Below are positions 8,156 through 18,472 of a DNA stretch of 47,484 nucleotides, one piece after another. Under the pieces are notes generated by a model. That model ran no database searches, had not been told where the DNA came from, and worked only from the letters and a program-made list of their open reading frames with translations. The DNA is from Desulfobacteraceae bacterium 4572_35.1 (lineage in GTDB: Bacteria; Desulfobacterota; Desulfuromonadia; Desulfuromonadales; Desulfuromonadaceae): the NCBI GenBank assembly GCA_002084705.1, contig NBLX01000007.1, positions 1 to 47,484 of the forward strand. Reading direction: 5' to 3'. A program made the translations under genes and the position numbers. Positions within the stretch are counted from its first letter, which is position 1; each line of letters opens with the position of its first letter.

Positions 8156-9487
8156 TTACATACAGTAGCTGATCATCAGGTGGGTGGTAAATTGAGCTGA
8201 ATCTTCTTTAAACCCATGTTTGCAAAATAGGGAATTTTTGCTTTTCACCTTATTGTCTAATCCCCACTCCAGGGCGATACTCACTTTCAGGTGCTCGAAT
8301 TTAATATCGCTACCAATGGTGATATGGTCCTCGATGATTGCTGGGAAAAATGGCAATAAATATTCACTCGGAACAGGATTGTTGCCATGGTTGTATCCCA
8401 AGCGTATCAATAGATCTGGTGTGATGGTATATTCACAGCCTACAGCATAAATCCATTGGTCTTTCCAGTGCATTGGATAGATCATAGTATTGCCAGGTGG
8501 TGCATTGGGGTTGTTTGGTTTGTCGATGGTAAATTTAATTTCTTTCATCGCTGATGACCAATCGACCCAATCGATGTCAGCGGCTATTTTAAGGCGTGAG
8601 TTAATTTGATAGCTGATGCCGAGACCTAGTTGTTGAGGCCAGTTGAAACCTGTGAGTTTGGTGTCATATTCGACAACACCAAGGTCTATGGCAGAATAAT
8701 TTATCTTGGTCTTGCCATCATTAAACTTCATCTTTGTGCTGCTGAGGTAGGCTCCACCAATGGTGAATTCTCCTGCCTGATATTGAAATCCCAGTCTGAT
8801 TCCAGTAGCTGAAGCCCTTGAGTTGTCCATTTTCATGCCGAAAAAAGCTACTTCGTTCGGTGCAGAAGCTGCTCCGTCTCCATTGTTGTCAAAAAACAGG
8901 CTGGTGTGAGGAAACATACTCATTGCCGCGCTGGCGTAGCCGACGTTAAGGCTGACGCCAAGTTTTAAGCGCTTGTCATCACTGTGCCAGGCAATGGTTG
9001 GAGTAAATTTCATGTAGCCTATTTCACTGGAGAGTTCGTCTTTTTCTTTGGTCATGTGGATAATGTCGGCAAAAGGCATGCGTAGCGAGTATTTAACTCC
9101 CATACCTCCCTGAGCAAATAACCCCAGACCTAAAATAAATGGTTGTGTCTTGAGGGGGTATGACCATGCTAATAGTGGGAGGTGAAAGTTTTGATGAGCT
9201 GCTTGTGTATCGTTGCCATGCTTGTCATAGTGCTGATTGCGTGGTTGCATGGTACTGTCGCCTATGCTTATCTGAGCCCTGCAACATCCAGCCAAGCCTG
9301 CGGGGTTGATGTTCATTGCGGTAACATTATCCACTAGAGCGAGGTCAGCACCTCCCATGCCACTGGAGATCGCTCCATAGCCGATCATGTTCATGCCGTT
9401 GGTGGCCCAAAGGGACTGAGGCAGTACCATAAACAGAATTAATCCCAAGAGGAAAAAATTGCTGTTTTTCTTGGTTGTAATGTTCAT
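8156..9487 (-). CDS. OmpP1/FadL/TodX family outer membrane transport protein
   Basis: Signal peptide then 'NGMNMIGYGAISSGMGGADLALVDNVTAMNINPAGLAG', the FadL N-terminal signature; beta-rich remainder. Confidence 0.9.
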   Translation of the reverse strand: MNITTKKNSNFFLLGLILFMVLPQSLWATNGMNMIGYGAISSGMGGADLALVDNVTAMNINPAGLAGCCRAQISIGDSTMQPRNQHYDKHGNDTQAAHQNFHLPLLAWSYPLKTQPFILGLGLFAQGGMGVKYSLRMPFADIIHMTKEKDELSSEIGYMKFTPTIAWHSDDKRLKLGVSLNVGYASAAMSMFPHTSLFFDNNGDGAASAPNEVAFFGMKMDNSRASATGIRLGFQYQAGEFTIGGAYLSSTKMKFNDGKTKINYSAIDLGVVEYDTKLTGFNWPQQLGLGISYQINSRLKIAADIDWVDWSSAMKEIKFTIDKPNNPNAPPGNTMIYPMHWKDQWIYAVGCEYTITPDLLIRLGYNHGNNPVPSEYLLPFFPAIIEDHITIGSDIKFEHLKVSIALEWGLDNKVKSKNSLFCKHGFKEDSAQFTTHLMISYCM

Positions 9488-9805
9488 ACAGAGCTTTCAT
9501 TTATTGTTGAATATCTATTAATTTTTATACTTTTTAGCACTGTTACTAATTGGTGGCAATTTAATAATTTGAACAACATAACATTAATCTTGCGTGGATA
9601 GTTTTGGAGGTTTTAATTGAGGTTGATGTATTGGAACGTTTTATGTGGCAGCGGTAAGTATTTTCCTTTGTCTGGGTTGATTTGAGCCAATTTGTTGACA
9701 GTAGTTGCCGCTACATATAGGATTAACGGTTTGTTTTTCTTCCTTGCAGACGTGTTTGCTCAGCTCGTTTTGTTTTATTGGAGATTGGTTTTTAGGGTGT
9801 TGCTA

Positions 9806-10873
9806 ATGCAAAGAAAATTGTTTTTGGTTTTATCGCTGGTGTGTACAATTTTATGTTGCACAGTTACTGTTTATGGCGCCATTGAGTTGTCACGGCAGGG
9901 TAGAACTCCGCAGCTTATTAAAGATGTGTATCATAAGGATGGAACTCCATATATTGCCATTGATGATGCACTGCCGGCACTGGGAATGAGTGGCTATTGG
10001 GATTCTGTTGCCCATGTATATAAAATTAAAAGTCCGCGTGGACGAGCCACTTTTTTCCCTGGAGGACAATACCTGCGTCTGGGGGAAACATTTTATCCGA
10101 TAAAGCATAAACCCTTGTTTATCGATGGACGTTTGCGTGTTTCTGAAGATTTTATTTTGGAGCAATTGGCCGAGGTACTACCTACACCAATTTATTACCG
10201 TAATTTGAACCCGATATCAGCTCCGGATGCGGATCAGGGGATGTTAGATAAGCTGTTTGCTTTTTTATTGCAAAAAAAGAAGAGTTCAACTGAACCGGCA
10301 TTGCGAGCAGTGGCTATTGATCCTGGCCATGGTGGTGATGATATGGGTACCATAGGTAGGAACGGTATTAAGGAGAAGGATGTTGTTCTTGCTGTGGCTA
10401 AAAAACTGAAAAAAAAGTTAAAGATGCAGTTGGGAGTGCCGGTTTATCTAAGTCGTGATGACGACTATACTTTAAGTGCTGAACAACATCTTGGCTGTGC
10501 ACGCCACGATGATGTGGATGTTTTTTTGTTGCTTCATGCCCAAGCCAGTTTAGTTCCGGATGAGCATGGGGTTCATATTTATGTGCGTCCCGAAAAAGAT
10601 GAGCTCAACGGGAATGAAGGTTTTGGTAATAGTAGTATGATGTTTGCGTTGCAGTTAAGTTCGGCATTGCGTAGCGCCGGATTTAATGTGGTGGAGGTTG
10701 CTCAGGCACCATTACTGCAGTTAGTGCGGGGCAATTTACCTACAGTGCTGATCGAGATGGGCTACTTGTCTAATTTGGAAGATAAAAACATGTTAAACAG
10801 TGGTATTGGTCAACAGCGATTCGCTGATGCGTTGTTTGTAGGATTGCAACGGTTTGCTAATGCCGATAAGTGA
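9806..10873 (+). CDS. N-acetylmuramoyl-L-alanine amidase (Amidase_3)
   Basis: 'AVAIDPGHGGDDMGTIGRNGIKEKDVVLAVAKKL', 'VPVYLSRDDDYTLS', 'LIEMGYLSNLEDKNMLN'. ATG at 9806 gives a signal-like N-terminus and has AGGGTG upstream. Confidence 0.92.
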   Translation: MQRKLFLVLSLVCTILCCTVTVYGAIELSRQGRTPQLIKDVYHKDGTPYIAIDDALPALGMSGYWDSVAHVYKIKSPRGRATFFPGGQYLRLGETFYPIKHKPLFIDGRLRVSEDFILEQLAEVLPTPIYYRNLNPISAPDADQGMLDKLFAFLLQKKKSSTEPALRAVAIDPGHGGDDMGTIGRNGIKEKDVVLAVAKKLKKKLKMQLGVPVYLSRDDDYTLSAEQHLGCARHDDVDVFLLLHAQASLVPDEHGVHIYVRPEKDELNGNEGFGNSSMMFALQLSSALRSAGFNVVEVAQAPLLQLVRGNLPTVLIEMGYLSNLEDKNMLNSGIGQQRFADALFVGLQRFANADK

Positions 10874-10920
10874 TGGTATTGCTAAAAGTTAGCCATCTAA
10901 TTCGTTTTTGCGAGACTATT
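10872..10920 (+). repeat. Short derivative of the ~150-bp stop-codon-linked inverted-terminal-repeat element (copy C)
   Basis: GATGGTATTGCTAAAA...GTTAGCCATCTAATTCGTTTTTGCGAGACTATT; right part closely matches copies at 39745-39893 and 40811-40960. Confidence 0.65.
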
Positions 10921-10956
10921 AAATTACATAATTGAATTTAAGGAGAGTCTAAGATA

Positions 10957-11682
10957 ATGACCATAATTCGTAATGATAATCGTCAGGCGGACCAACTACG
11001 CCAGATAAAAATGGAGCGTGGATTTAGCCGCTATGCGGAAGGATCGGTTTTGATCACTTGTGGTGAAACCGTGGTGTTGTGCAATGCTTCGGTGGAGGAG
11101 GGTGTGCCGCCGTTCATGCGCGGTCAGGGGCGCGGCTGGGTGACGGCAGAGTATTCCATGCTGCCTCGTGCTACACAGAGCCGTAATTCCCGTGAAGCAA
11201 CGCGCGGCAAGGTTGGTGGTCGCACCCATGAGATACAACGATTAATTGGACGTGCTTTGCGCGCGGTAGTTGACTTCGATCTGCTGGGTGAAAGGACTAT
11301 CCGCATAGATTGCGATGTGCTGCAGGCCGATGGTGGCACCAGAACTGCGTCTATTACCGGAGCCTATGTTGCCCTTTGTGATGCGGTAACTGGTTTGTTA
11401 ACTCAGGGGTTGTTGAAACAAACTCCACTTAAAGATTCTTTGGCTGCAATAAGTGTGGGGATTGTTGATGGAACGCCATTGCTTGATCTTAATTACGTTG
11501 AAGATTCCAGCGCTGACGTGGATATGAATTTTGTGATGACAGGCTCTGGTTTGTTTGTCGAAGTTCAGGGGACCGCTGAAGAACAACCTTTTTCGGCGAC
11601 ACAGTTGGATCAATTACGTGCCTTGGCAATTAAGGGGTGCTCTGATTTGACGCAATTGCAGCAACAGGTGTTGGAGGATTGA
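10957..11682 (+). CDS. rph: Ribonuclease PH
   Basis: '[64 protein letters not shown]' is a near-canonical RNase PH N-terminus; SD AAGGAG upstream. Confidence 0.98.
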   Translation: MTIIRNDNRQADQLRQIKMERGFSRYAEGSVLITCGETVVLCNASVEEGVPPFMRGQGRGWVTAEYSMLPRATQSRNSREATRGKVGGRTHEIQRLIGRALRAVVDFDLLGERTIRIDCDVLQADGGTRTASITGAYVALCDAVTGLLTQGLLKQTPLKDSLAAISVGIVDGTPLLDLNYVEDSSADVDMNFVMTGSGLFVEVQGTAEEQPFSATQLDQLRALAIKGCSDLTQLQQQVLED

Positions 11683-11683
11683 G

Positions 11684-12265
11684 ATGCGCTTGATTATTGC
11701 CTCTCAAAATAAGGGAAAACTTAAAGAGATCAGCTGTGCGCTGGCAACTGTTGGTATTGAAGCGGTAGCTATGGATAGCTTTGGCGATTTAGTACCAGCC
11801 ATTGAAGATGGAGAAACCCTGGAAGAAAATGCCATCAAAAAAGCTAAGGCGGTAGTACAACAAACTGGTCTCCCTTGTTTGGCTGATGATTCCGGTCTAA
11901 TGGTGGACGCGCTTAATGGTCGACCAGGTGTTTATTCGGCTCGCTACGCTGGTGAAGATGCCAGTTATGCTGACAACAATGAATTGCTCCTGCGCGAATT
12001 AAAGGAATTCCCACCAGAAAAACGGCAAGCGGCATTTTGCTGTGTCATGGCGCTGTGTTATCCAGATGGCAAATGTCAACTGTTCACGGGCAAACTGGAA
12101 GGAGTTATTTTGGAACAATTTCAGGGCAATGACGGCTTTGGCTATGATCCGCTATTTGCTGTTGGTGGCCAACAACGAAGTTTAGCCCAAATGAGCGTTG
12201 CGGAGAAAAATGAGATCAGTCATCGTGGTCTTGCTCTACAAAAATTGTTGAATCACTTTATTTAG
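11684..12265 (+). CDS. rdgB: RdgB/HAM1 family XTP/dITP diphosphatase
   Basis: 'IIASQNKGKLKEI', 'ADDSGLMVDALNGRPGVYSARYAG', 'GNDGFGYDPLF', 'KNEISHRGLAL'. Confidence 0.98.
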   Translation: MRLIIASQNKGKLKEISCALATVGIEAVAMDSFGDLVPAIEDGETLEENAIKKAKAVVQQTGLPCLADDSGLMVDALNGRPGVYSARYAGEDASYADNNELLLRELKEFPPEKRQAAFCCVMALCYPDGKCQLFTGKLEGVILEQFQGNDGFGYDPLFAVGGQQRSLAQMSVAEKNEISHRGLALQKLLNHFI

Positions 12266-12471
12266 CAATAGAGTCGGCACAGGTAAACTTTGGGACGGGA
12301 ATTTTGTCTGGACATAGGGGCGTTAATACGTATATTGTAAAAAATCACGTAACTATAATTAGTTGTGCTGTGTTACTTTGTTAATGGTATCACATTAATT
12401 ATGATATTGTTGCACGGTTTTAGTAACTGTTTTTGAGATATATTTGTTCCTCATTCTTTGGTGGTGCGCCT

Positions 12472-13371
12472 ATGGAAATGGATTCAGTACAGTATAAACA
12501 GATTCTGGATAGTTTGTCCGAAGCGGTCTATTGTGTTGATATGCAGCGTCGTATTGTTTATTGGAATAAATTTGCCGAACGGTTGACTGGCTATGGTGTT
12601 GATGAAGTAATTGGGGTTGAATGTGCTGATGGACCATTACAGCATGTAGATGTAATTAATCGTCCATTATGTGAAAATGGTTGTCCGTTAGTTTGCTGTA
12701 TAGAAACTGGTATAGCTCAGGAGAAGTTGGTTTTTGCCTTACATAAAAATGGCAATCGAATTCCGGTGCTGGTGAAAACCAGTGCGCTTTATGATGATAA
12801 TGGTGCTATCAATGGCGCGGTTGAAAGTTTTACAGATGCTACTGAGTTGTTGCAGGCAAAAGAGGTACACAAAGAAATCTTGCGTCAGACTCACTTTGAT
12901 GCTCTAACTGGTGTGCCAAATAAACAGGCACTATTCGATGCTTTGGATCGGGAGTGGTTTCGGTTTAAGCGCTATAATACCCCATTTTCTTTGATGGTGC
13001 TTGACGTCGATTATTTTTCTAGCTTGAAAGCCGCTTACGGGCAGGAAACAGCCGATGCTATGTTGCAGTGGTTGGTGAAGCTTTTACGTGCCTCGTTGCG
13101 TCGTGCAGATATAGTTGGTCGCATTGCTGATGATAAGTTTATGGTTCTCCTCTCTTTTTCAAATAGAAAATCCACCCTTAAGGTTGCCAATATGGTGGTG
13201 GATATGGTGCGCAATGAGATATGTCTTGACCTGCCCATGGCGATGACTATAAGTGTTGGTGCGGTGACTATCGAAGATGATGAAACCTTGGAAAGTATTA
13301 TTAGCAGATCAGAAAAAGCCTTAGAGCGTTCCAAGGAGATGGGACGGAATCAGGTGACATTCTGGGGCTAG
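12472..13371 (+). CDS. PAS domain-GGDEF domain protein with degenerate GGDEF motif
   Basis: PAS 'ILDSLSEAVYCVDMQRRIVYWNKFAERLTGY' with Cys-rich 'RPLCENGCPLVCCIETG'; GGDEF domain 'HFDALTGVPNKQALFDAL...RRADIVGRIADDKFMVLL...MTISVGAVT'. Confidence 0.92.
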   Translation: MEMDSVQYKQILDSLSEAVYCVDMQRRIVYWNKFAERLTGYGVDEVIGVECADGPLQHVDVINRPLCENGCPLVCCIETGIAQEKLVFALHKNGNRIPVLVKTSALYDDNGAINGAVESFTDATELLQAKEVHKEILRQTHFDALTGVPNKQALFDALDREWFRFKRYNTPFSLMVLDVDYFSSLKAAYGQETADAMLQWLVKLLRASLRRADIVGRIADDKFMVLLSFSNRKSTLKVANMVVDMVRNEICLDLPMAMTISVGAVTIEDDETLESIISRSEKALERSKEMGRNQVTFWG

Positions 13372-13464
13372 TAGCGACCACATTCTTGACATTTAATGTA
13401 GGTGATGATAAAAGCCAGCTTTCATTTTTTACTTTTTAACGATTAGATGCAGAGGATTAACACC

Positions 13465-13878
13465 ATGGAAAGAACATTTGCTATTATCAAGCCTGATGCT
13501 TTTGCTGCCGGTAACGCTGGTAAAATCATTGCTCGTATTTATGCTGAAGGTTTTAAGGTTGTTGGGCTGAAAAAATTGTACTTGAGTAAAGTTGAGGCTG
13601 AAGGTTTCTACTACGTTCACAAGGAACGTCCTTTCTTTGGTGAATTAACCGAATTTATGAGCAGCGGTCCCTGTGTGGTTATGGCTCTAGAGGCTGAAGG
13701 TGCTATAGCTAAATGGCGTGATCTGATGGGGGCAACCAACCCTGCCGAGGCAGTTGAAGGTACTTTGCGTCGCGAGTTTGGCTCAAATATTGGCGAGAAC
13801 GCGACTCACGGTTCCGATGCTCCTGAGACAGCAGCTTTTGAATTGTCATATTTCTTTTCAGGTCTTGAGTTGCTGTAG
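13465..13878 (+). CDS. ndk: Nucleoside diphosphate kinase
   Basis: '[25 protein letters not shown]', '[24 protein letters not shown]'. Confidence 0.98.
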   Translation: MERTFAIIKPDAFAAGNAGKIIARIYAEGFKVVGLKKLYLSKVEAEGFYYVHKERPFFGELTEFMSSGPCVVMALEAEGAIAKWRDLMGATNPAEAVEGTLRREFGSNIGENATHGSDAPETAAFELSYFFSGLELL

Positions 13879-13908
13879 TTTGCTTCCAACGACGAATTGA
13901 GTAATAAT

Positions 13909-13940
13909 AGCCCTTCGGACAATTCCGCAGGGCTTTTTTA
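13909..13940 (+). terminator. Intrinsic terminator after ndk
   Basis: AGCCCT...AGGGCT stem followed by TTTTTT. Confidence 0.8.
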
Positions 13941-13995
13941 GTGCTTTTTGGTTTGTCGTTTAGTTAAATCTTTTTTTTGCTCGGAAATTGTAATT

Positions 13996-15036
13996 ATGAA
14001 AGATAGTGATAGTAAAATAGATCTGAAAAATCTTGATCCAGATGAGTTGCTTGAGTTTTTGTCCGGTATGGGAAAGGAGCGTTTTCGTTGCGATCAGCTC
14101 TTGCGCTGGATCTACAAGCGTGGTGTAACGGACCTCGATCAGATGACAGACCTGTCCAAAGTTTTACGTGCTGAGTTGGCATCCAAGGTATTTATATCTG
14201 ATTGGCAGCCACAGGCGGTGGAGACCAGTGTTGACGGCACGCGTAAATTCCTGTTTCGCCTTGAAGATGGCTCCAGTGTAGAAACCGTACGTATCCCTAT
14301 GGATAAGGATCGTTCTACATTGTGTATTTCCACCCAGGTGGGTTGTGCCATGCAGTGTGTGTTTTGTCTTACCGGTTCTTTTGGGTTTCAACGCAATTTA
14401 ACGGCTGCCGAAATTGTAAATCAAGTATGTGCCGTGGCTAAAGAGGGGCCCATAAATAACATTGTACTGATGGGAATGGGGGAGCCGCTACATAATCTCG
14501 ATAACGTGGTGCGGGCTTTGAAAATACTTTATGCCCCAGCCGGGCTGGATTACAGTTCGCGCAAAATAACCTTGTCTACCTGTGGTCTAGTACCTCAGAT
14601 GGCTGAGCTGGCTAAGCGGATAAGTGTTAATCTGGCGGTATCACTTAATGCAACTAACGATGAAGTGCGTGATCTCCTGATGCCGATCAATAAGCGTTAT
14701 CCGCTGGATGAACTTATGGCAGCCTGTCGCAAGTTTCCGTTGGCATCCCATCGACGTATCACTTTTGAGTATATTCTTATCCGTGATCTAAATGATTCAA
14801 TTGCCGACGCGAAACGGATGATTAAACTGTTGCATGGTATTCGTGCCAAGGTTAACCTTATCCCATTCAATGAACATGAGGGGAGCACGTATCGTTGTCC
14901 GGCTGAGAGCACTATCAGCGCATTTCAGACCTATCTGCTTAATCACGATGTGGTCGCTATCCGTCGTGCCAGCAAAGGGCAGGATATCTCCGCTGCATGT
15001 GGTCAGCTCAAAGGTAAACTAGAAAAAAACATATAA
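13996..15036 (+). CDS. rlmN: Dual-specificity 23S rRNA/tRNA (adenine-C2)-methyltransferase RlmN
   Basis: Radical SAM 'CAMQCVFCLTGSFGFQRNLTAAEI', 'IVLMGMGEPLHNLDNV', 'LAVSLNATND', 'RRASKGQDISAACGQL'. Confidence 0.97.
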   Translation: MKDSDSKIDLKNLDPDELLEFLSGMGKERFRCDQLLRWIYKRGVTDLDQMTDLSKVLRAELASKVFISDWQPQAVETSVDGTRKFLFRLEDGSSVETVRIPMDKDRSTLCISTQVGCAMQCVFCLTGSFGFQRNLTAAEIVNQVCAVAKEGPINNIVLMGMGEPLHNLDNVVRALKILYAPAGLDYSSRKITLSTCGLVPQMAELAKRISVNLAVSLNATNDEVRDLLMPINKRYPLDELMAACRKFPLASHRRITFEYILIRDLNDSIADAKRMIKLLHGIRAKVNLIPFNEHEGSTYRCPAESTISAFQTYLLNHDVVAIRRASKGQDISAACGQLKGKLEKNI

Positions 15037-15047
15037 AAGGAAGCGCT

Positions 15048-15923
15048 ATGGGGAATAAAACAACCAAGGCAGTTGTTGGTGTAATTGGTGGCAGTGGCTT
15101 ATACGAGATGGAGGGATTAACCAATATTGAAGAGGTGTGGTTGCAGACCCCATTTGGTGAACCATCAGATGCATATATCTGTGGTAATTTAGGTGATGTA
15201 AAACTGGTTTTTCTCCCCCGTCATGGGCGCGGACATCGTTTGCTCCCTACCGAAGTCCCATATCGTGCCAATATCTATGGCATGAAGATGCTTGGTGTGG
15301 AGCAGATTATATCTGTTTCGGCTGTGGGCAGTATGCGCGAAGAGATTGTTCCCGGTCATATTGTCATTCCCGATCAATTTTTCGATCGTACCACTGGCAA
15401 GCGTTCATCTACTTTTTTTGGAGATGGGATAGTCGGCCATGTACAGTTCGCTGATCCGGTATGTCCTGACCTTTCCAGTGTCGTTGCCAATGCGGCGCAG
15501 CAGGTTGGTGCCACTGTGCATCGTGGCGGTACTTATGTGTGTATTGAGGGACCAAATTTTTCGACCCGGGCTGAATCACAAATATTTCGTTCTTGGGGAG
15601 TCGACATTATTGGTATGACTAATTTGCCAGAAGCGCGTCTGGCACGTGAGGCAGAGATCTGTTATGCCACGGTGGCTTTGGCTACCGATTACGACTGCTG
15701 GTATGCTGGGCATGAAGATGTTTCGGTGGAAGCGGTTATAGCTGTGGTAAAGAGCAATGTGGTCATGGCTAAAAAAATCATTGCTGCGGCAGTTAAAGAA
15801 ATATCTACGGAGCGCAGTTGTAGCTGTGGTCAGGCGCTGCAATATGCAATTATGACTGCTCCCGAGCAAATCCCGGAAACTGCGCGCAAACAATTAGAAT
15901 TGTTGATTGGCAAGTATCTTTAA
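15048..15923 (+). CDS. mtnP: S-methyl-5'-thioadenosine phosphorylase family protein
   Basis: 'VGVIGGSGLYEMEGL', 'VFLPRHGRGHRLLPTEVPYRANI', 'YVCIEGPNFSTRAESQIFRSWGVDIIGMTNLPEARLAREAEICYATVALATDYDCW'. Confidence 0.96.
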   Translation: MGNKTTKAVVGVIGGSGLYEMEGLTNIEEVWLQTPFGEPSDAYICGNLGDVKLVFLPRHGRGHRLLPTEVPYRANIYGMKMLGVEQIISVSAVGSMREEIVPGHIVIPDQFFDRTTGKRSSTFFGDGIVGHVQFADPVCPDLSSVVANAAQQVGATVHRGGTYVCIEGPNFSTRAESQIFRSWGVDIIGMTNLPEARLAREAEICYATVALATDYDCWYAGHEDVSVEAVIAVVKSNVVMAKKIIAAAVKEISTERSCSCGQALQYAIMTAPEQIPETARKQLELLIGKYL

Positions 15924-15986
15924 TGTTACCAACCGTTGTTTAATCAATAATCTTCTTAATTATTTAATGCCTACCAAGTTGGGCAA

Positions 15987-16047
15987 GCAATTCCCATGGC
16001 AAAAAGCCCCATGGATGGGTTTATGCGGCCCTTGATATGGGGATTGC
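15987..16047 (+). other. Candidate structured leader between mtnP and the PfkB-family kinase
   Basis: Outer stem GCAATTCCCAT / ATGGGGATTGC (one U-G wobble) enclosing smaller complementary stretches. Confidence 0.35.
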
Positions 16048-16094
16048 GTGACCATCATATTAGGTAACAACTAATCATCTGGAGTGAAAATATT

Positions 16095-17006
16095 ATGAGC
16101 ATCCTGGTTGTAGGCTCTGTAGCGTTCGACAGCGTAGAGACACCGTTCGGAAAAGCTGAAGAAGTACTTGGTGGTTCCGGAACCTATTTTTCCACTTCGG
16201 CCAGCTTTTTTACCGATGTTAATCTGGTTGCCGTTGTTGGTGAGGATTTTCCTCAAAAACATATCGATTTCTTGTGTGAGCGTAATGTTGACCTGCGTGG
16301 ATTAACCACTGCTCCGGGAAAAACTTTTCGTTGGAGCGGAGAGTATGGGTATGATCTCAACGAAGCAAAAACCCTTGATACTCAACTGAATGTTTTTGCC
16401 GATTTTTGTCCCGAGTTACCAGAGGCTTACCTTGATGCGGAATATGTTTTTCTGGCCAATATCGATCCTGAATTACAACTTGAAGTATTAAAACAGGTGG
16501 TACGGCCAAAGGTTGTTGCTTGCGACACCATGAATTTCTGGATTGAGGGTAAGCGGGATGCGTTGATAAATACCCTTAAATATGTTGATATCCTCCTTAT
16601 TAATGATGCTGAGGTGCGTCAGTTGGCCAATGAGGCTAACATGGTAAAAGCGGCGCGCAAGGTTCTGACCATGGGACCGAAGACGTTGGTGGTTAAGCGC
16701 GGAGAGTATGGCGCTACCATGTTTACCGAGCATGGAATATTTGTTGCTCCGGCCTATCCGCTTGAATCAATTTATGATCCTACCGGTGCTGGTGATACCT
16801 TTGCCGGTGGTTTCATGGGGTACCTGGCTACAGTTGACGATAACAGTGAGGCGGCAATGCGTCAGGCGATAATTTTTGGCAGTATTATGGCGTCGTTTAA
16901 TGTCGAGGCGTTTAGTTTGGATAGAATGCGTACCCTAAGTTTTAGTGAAGTTCAGGAACGTTTCCGCAAGTTTCAACTGTTGACTGAATTTAACGGCATA
17001 GATTAG
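16095..17006 (+). CDS. PfkB/ribokinase-family carbohydrate or nucleoside kinase
   Basis: 'VLGGSGTYFSTSASFF' and 'YDPTGAGDTFAGGFMGYLA' (PfkB signature with catalytic GAGDTF). Confidence 0.92.
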   Translation: MSILVVGSVAFDSVETPFGKAEEVLGGSGTYFSTSASFFTDVNLVAVVGEDFPQKHIDFLCERNVDLRGLTTAPGKTFRWSGEYGYDLNEAKTLDTQLNVFADFCPELPEAYLDAEYVFLANIDPELQLEVLKQVVRPKVVACDTMNFWIEGKRDALINTLKYVDILLINDAEVRQLANEANMVKAARKVLTMGPKTLVVKRGEYGATMFTEHGIFVAPAYPLESIYDPTGAGDTFAGGFMGYLATVDDNSEAAMRQAIIFGSIMASFNVEAFSLDRMRTLSFSEVQERFRKFQLLTEFNGID

Positions 17007-17076
17007 TAGGAAAACTTTATAAGTAGTCTTGAGACTATATTTCTCATATTGCAGAGATAATGCGGAGGTGGTGACC

Positions 17077-17826
17077 ATGATAAAGCAGTACGTGATTATT
17101 TTGCTTATTGCGCTGTTGCTTGGCGGTTGTGCTGGCAAAACCCATATTGATCTGGCTCAATCCCACTATAAAATGGCTCAATCATACATAGCCACTAAAG
17201 ATCATACTGGTGCCCTGACTGAGATGCTTCAAGCAGTGAAGATTAAGCCGGATAATCCCGATTATCAAGCCACTTTAGCCATGGTTTATTTTAATAAACA
17301 GGCATATAGCAAGTCTGAACAGCATTATAAGAAATCATTACAGTTGCGCCCAAATGATCCAAATGTGCAGAATAACCTTGCGGCTCTGTATCTTAATATG
17401 CAGCGCTGGGATGATGCCGCAGCGTTATTTCGTAAGGTTGCCGATAATTTATTGTTTCGTTATAAAACGCGCGCTCTCCTGGGGATGGGGGTAGCATATT
17501 CCCATGGTGGTAAAAATATGCAGGCGGTGCTGGCTTTTAATGAAGCTCTTAAAGAGTATCCCAACAATGTTTCGGCGCTGTTTCTGTTGGCAAAGACCTA
17601 TTACGACATGGATAAATTCGACCTGGCCCGACAAAGGTTGGAAAAAGTGGTAAAAATCAATCCAGATGCCGGTGCGGCGCGGATGTTGCTAGGTCAGTGT
17701 TATATGCAACTGGATCAGTTGGATATTGCCGCTGACGCCTTTCGTGAGGTTGCTAATCGCGAAGATGGTACAGAGCGAGCTAATCAGGCACGTGAATATT
17801 TACAGCTTGTAACCGCCGGGTCTTGA
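17077..17826 (+). CDS. TPR lipoprotein, PilF/PilW-like
   Basis: Lipobox 'LLLGGCAGK' and tandem TPRs. Confidence 0.82.
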   Translation: MIKQYVIILLIALLLGGCAGKTHIDLAQSHYKMAQSYIATKDHTGALTEMLQAVKIKPDNPDYQATLAMVYFNKQAYSKSEQHYKKSLQLRPNDPNVQNNLAALYLNMQRWDDAAALFRKVADNLLFRYKTRALLGMGVAYSHGGKNMQAVLAFNEALKEYPNNVSALFLLAKTYYDMDKFDLARQRLEKVVKINPDAGAARMLLGQCYMQLDQLDIAADAFREVANREDGTERANQAREYLQLVTAGS

Positions 17827-17914
17827 CAGCAGTTAACTTGGTGATAATCTTTCTGTTAGAAGAGATGTGAGACGGTTTTTAACGAAGACCTTATAGATTT
17901 AACGGAGGATGATC

Positions 17915-18364
17915 ATGCGCGATTTTAAAACAATTGCTTTTGCGACCGACTTTTCCGATTGCTCTGAAGCAGCTTTTGACTATGCTTACTCGTTGGCCAA
18001 AAAGTGTGATGCCAAGCTGTTGTTAGTGCATGTTATTAACGAACCTGTCGATTTGCGTGGGTTTTATGTCCCGCATATCTCGTACGATGTCCTTGAGGAC
18101 GAGATCTCCGAGGGGGCAAACAAGATGATGGATTCTTTTTGTCGTAAAAATATTCAAGAAGGTGACAATTACGCTGTGGCGATTGTATCCGGTTTAGACT
18201 ATGAGGAGATCATAAATCAGTCCACCTTGGCTAATGCCGATCTGATTGTTATGGGAACCAGCGGTCGGTCTGGGTTAGATCATATGTTGTTCGGTAGCAC
18301 TGCTGAAAAAGTGGTAAGAAAATCGCCGATTCCAGTATTAACAGTAAGTAGTGGTAAAAGTTAA
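17915..18364 (+). CDS. Universal stress protein (UspA family)
   Basis: 'FKTIAFATDFSDCSEAAFDYAYSLAKKCDAKLLLVHVI' and 'IVMGTSGRSGLDHMLFGSTAEKVVRKSPIPVLTV'. GGAGG spacing favours the ATG at 17915. Confidence 0.95.
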   Translation: MRDFKTIAFATDFSDCSEAAFDYAYSLAKKCDAKLLLVHVINEPVDLRGFYVPHISYDVLEDEISEGANKMMDSFCRKNIQEGDNYAVAIVSGLDYEEIINQSTLANADLIVMGTSGRSGLDHMLFGSTAEKVVRKSPIPVLTVSSGKS

Positions 18365-18406
18365 ACTGTATAGCCTGGTGTTTATCTGCTTAACGATAGT
18401 TTCATG

Positions 18407-18443
18407 CAGGAGGTGGCTTTTGGTCACCTCCTGTTGTTTTTTT
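18407..18443 (+). terminator. Intrinsic terminator after usp gene
   Basis: Perfect CAGGAGGTG / CACCTCCTG stem followed by TTGTTTTTTT. Confidence 0.9.
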
Positions 18444-18472
18444 ATCAGAGGTAAGTTATAGGAGTTACGTAA

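Noticed and set aside
12385-12408. Short inverted repeat TATCA-N9-TGATA before the PAS-GGDEF gene as an operator
   Set aside because: Only 5-bp arms in an AT-rich region; could occur by chance.
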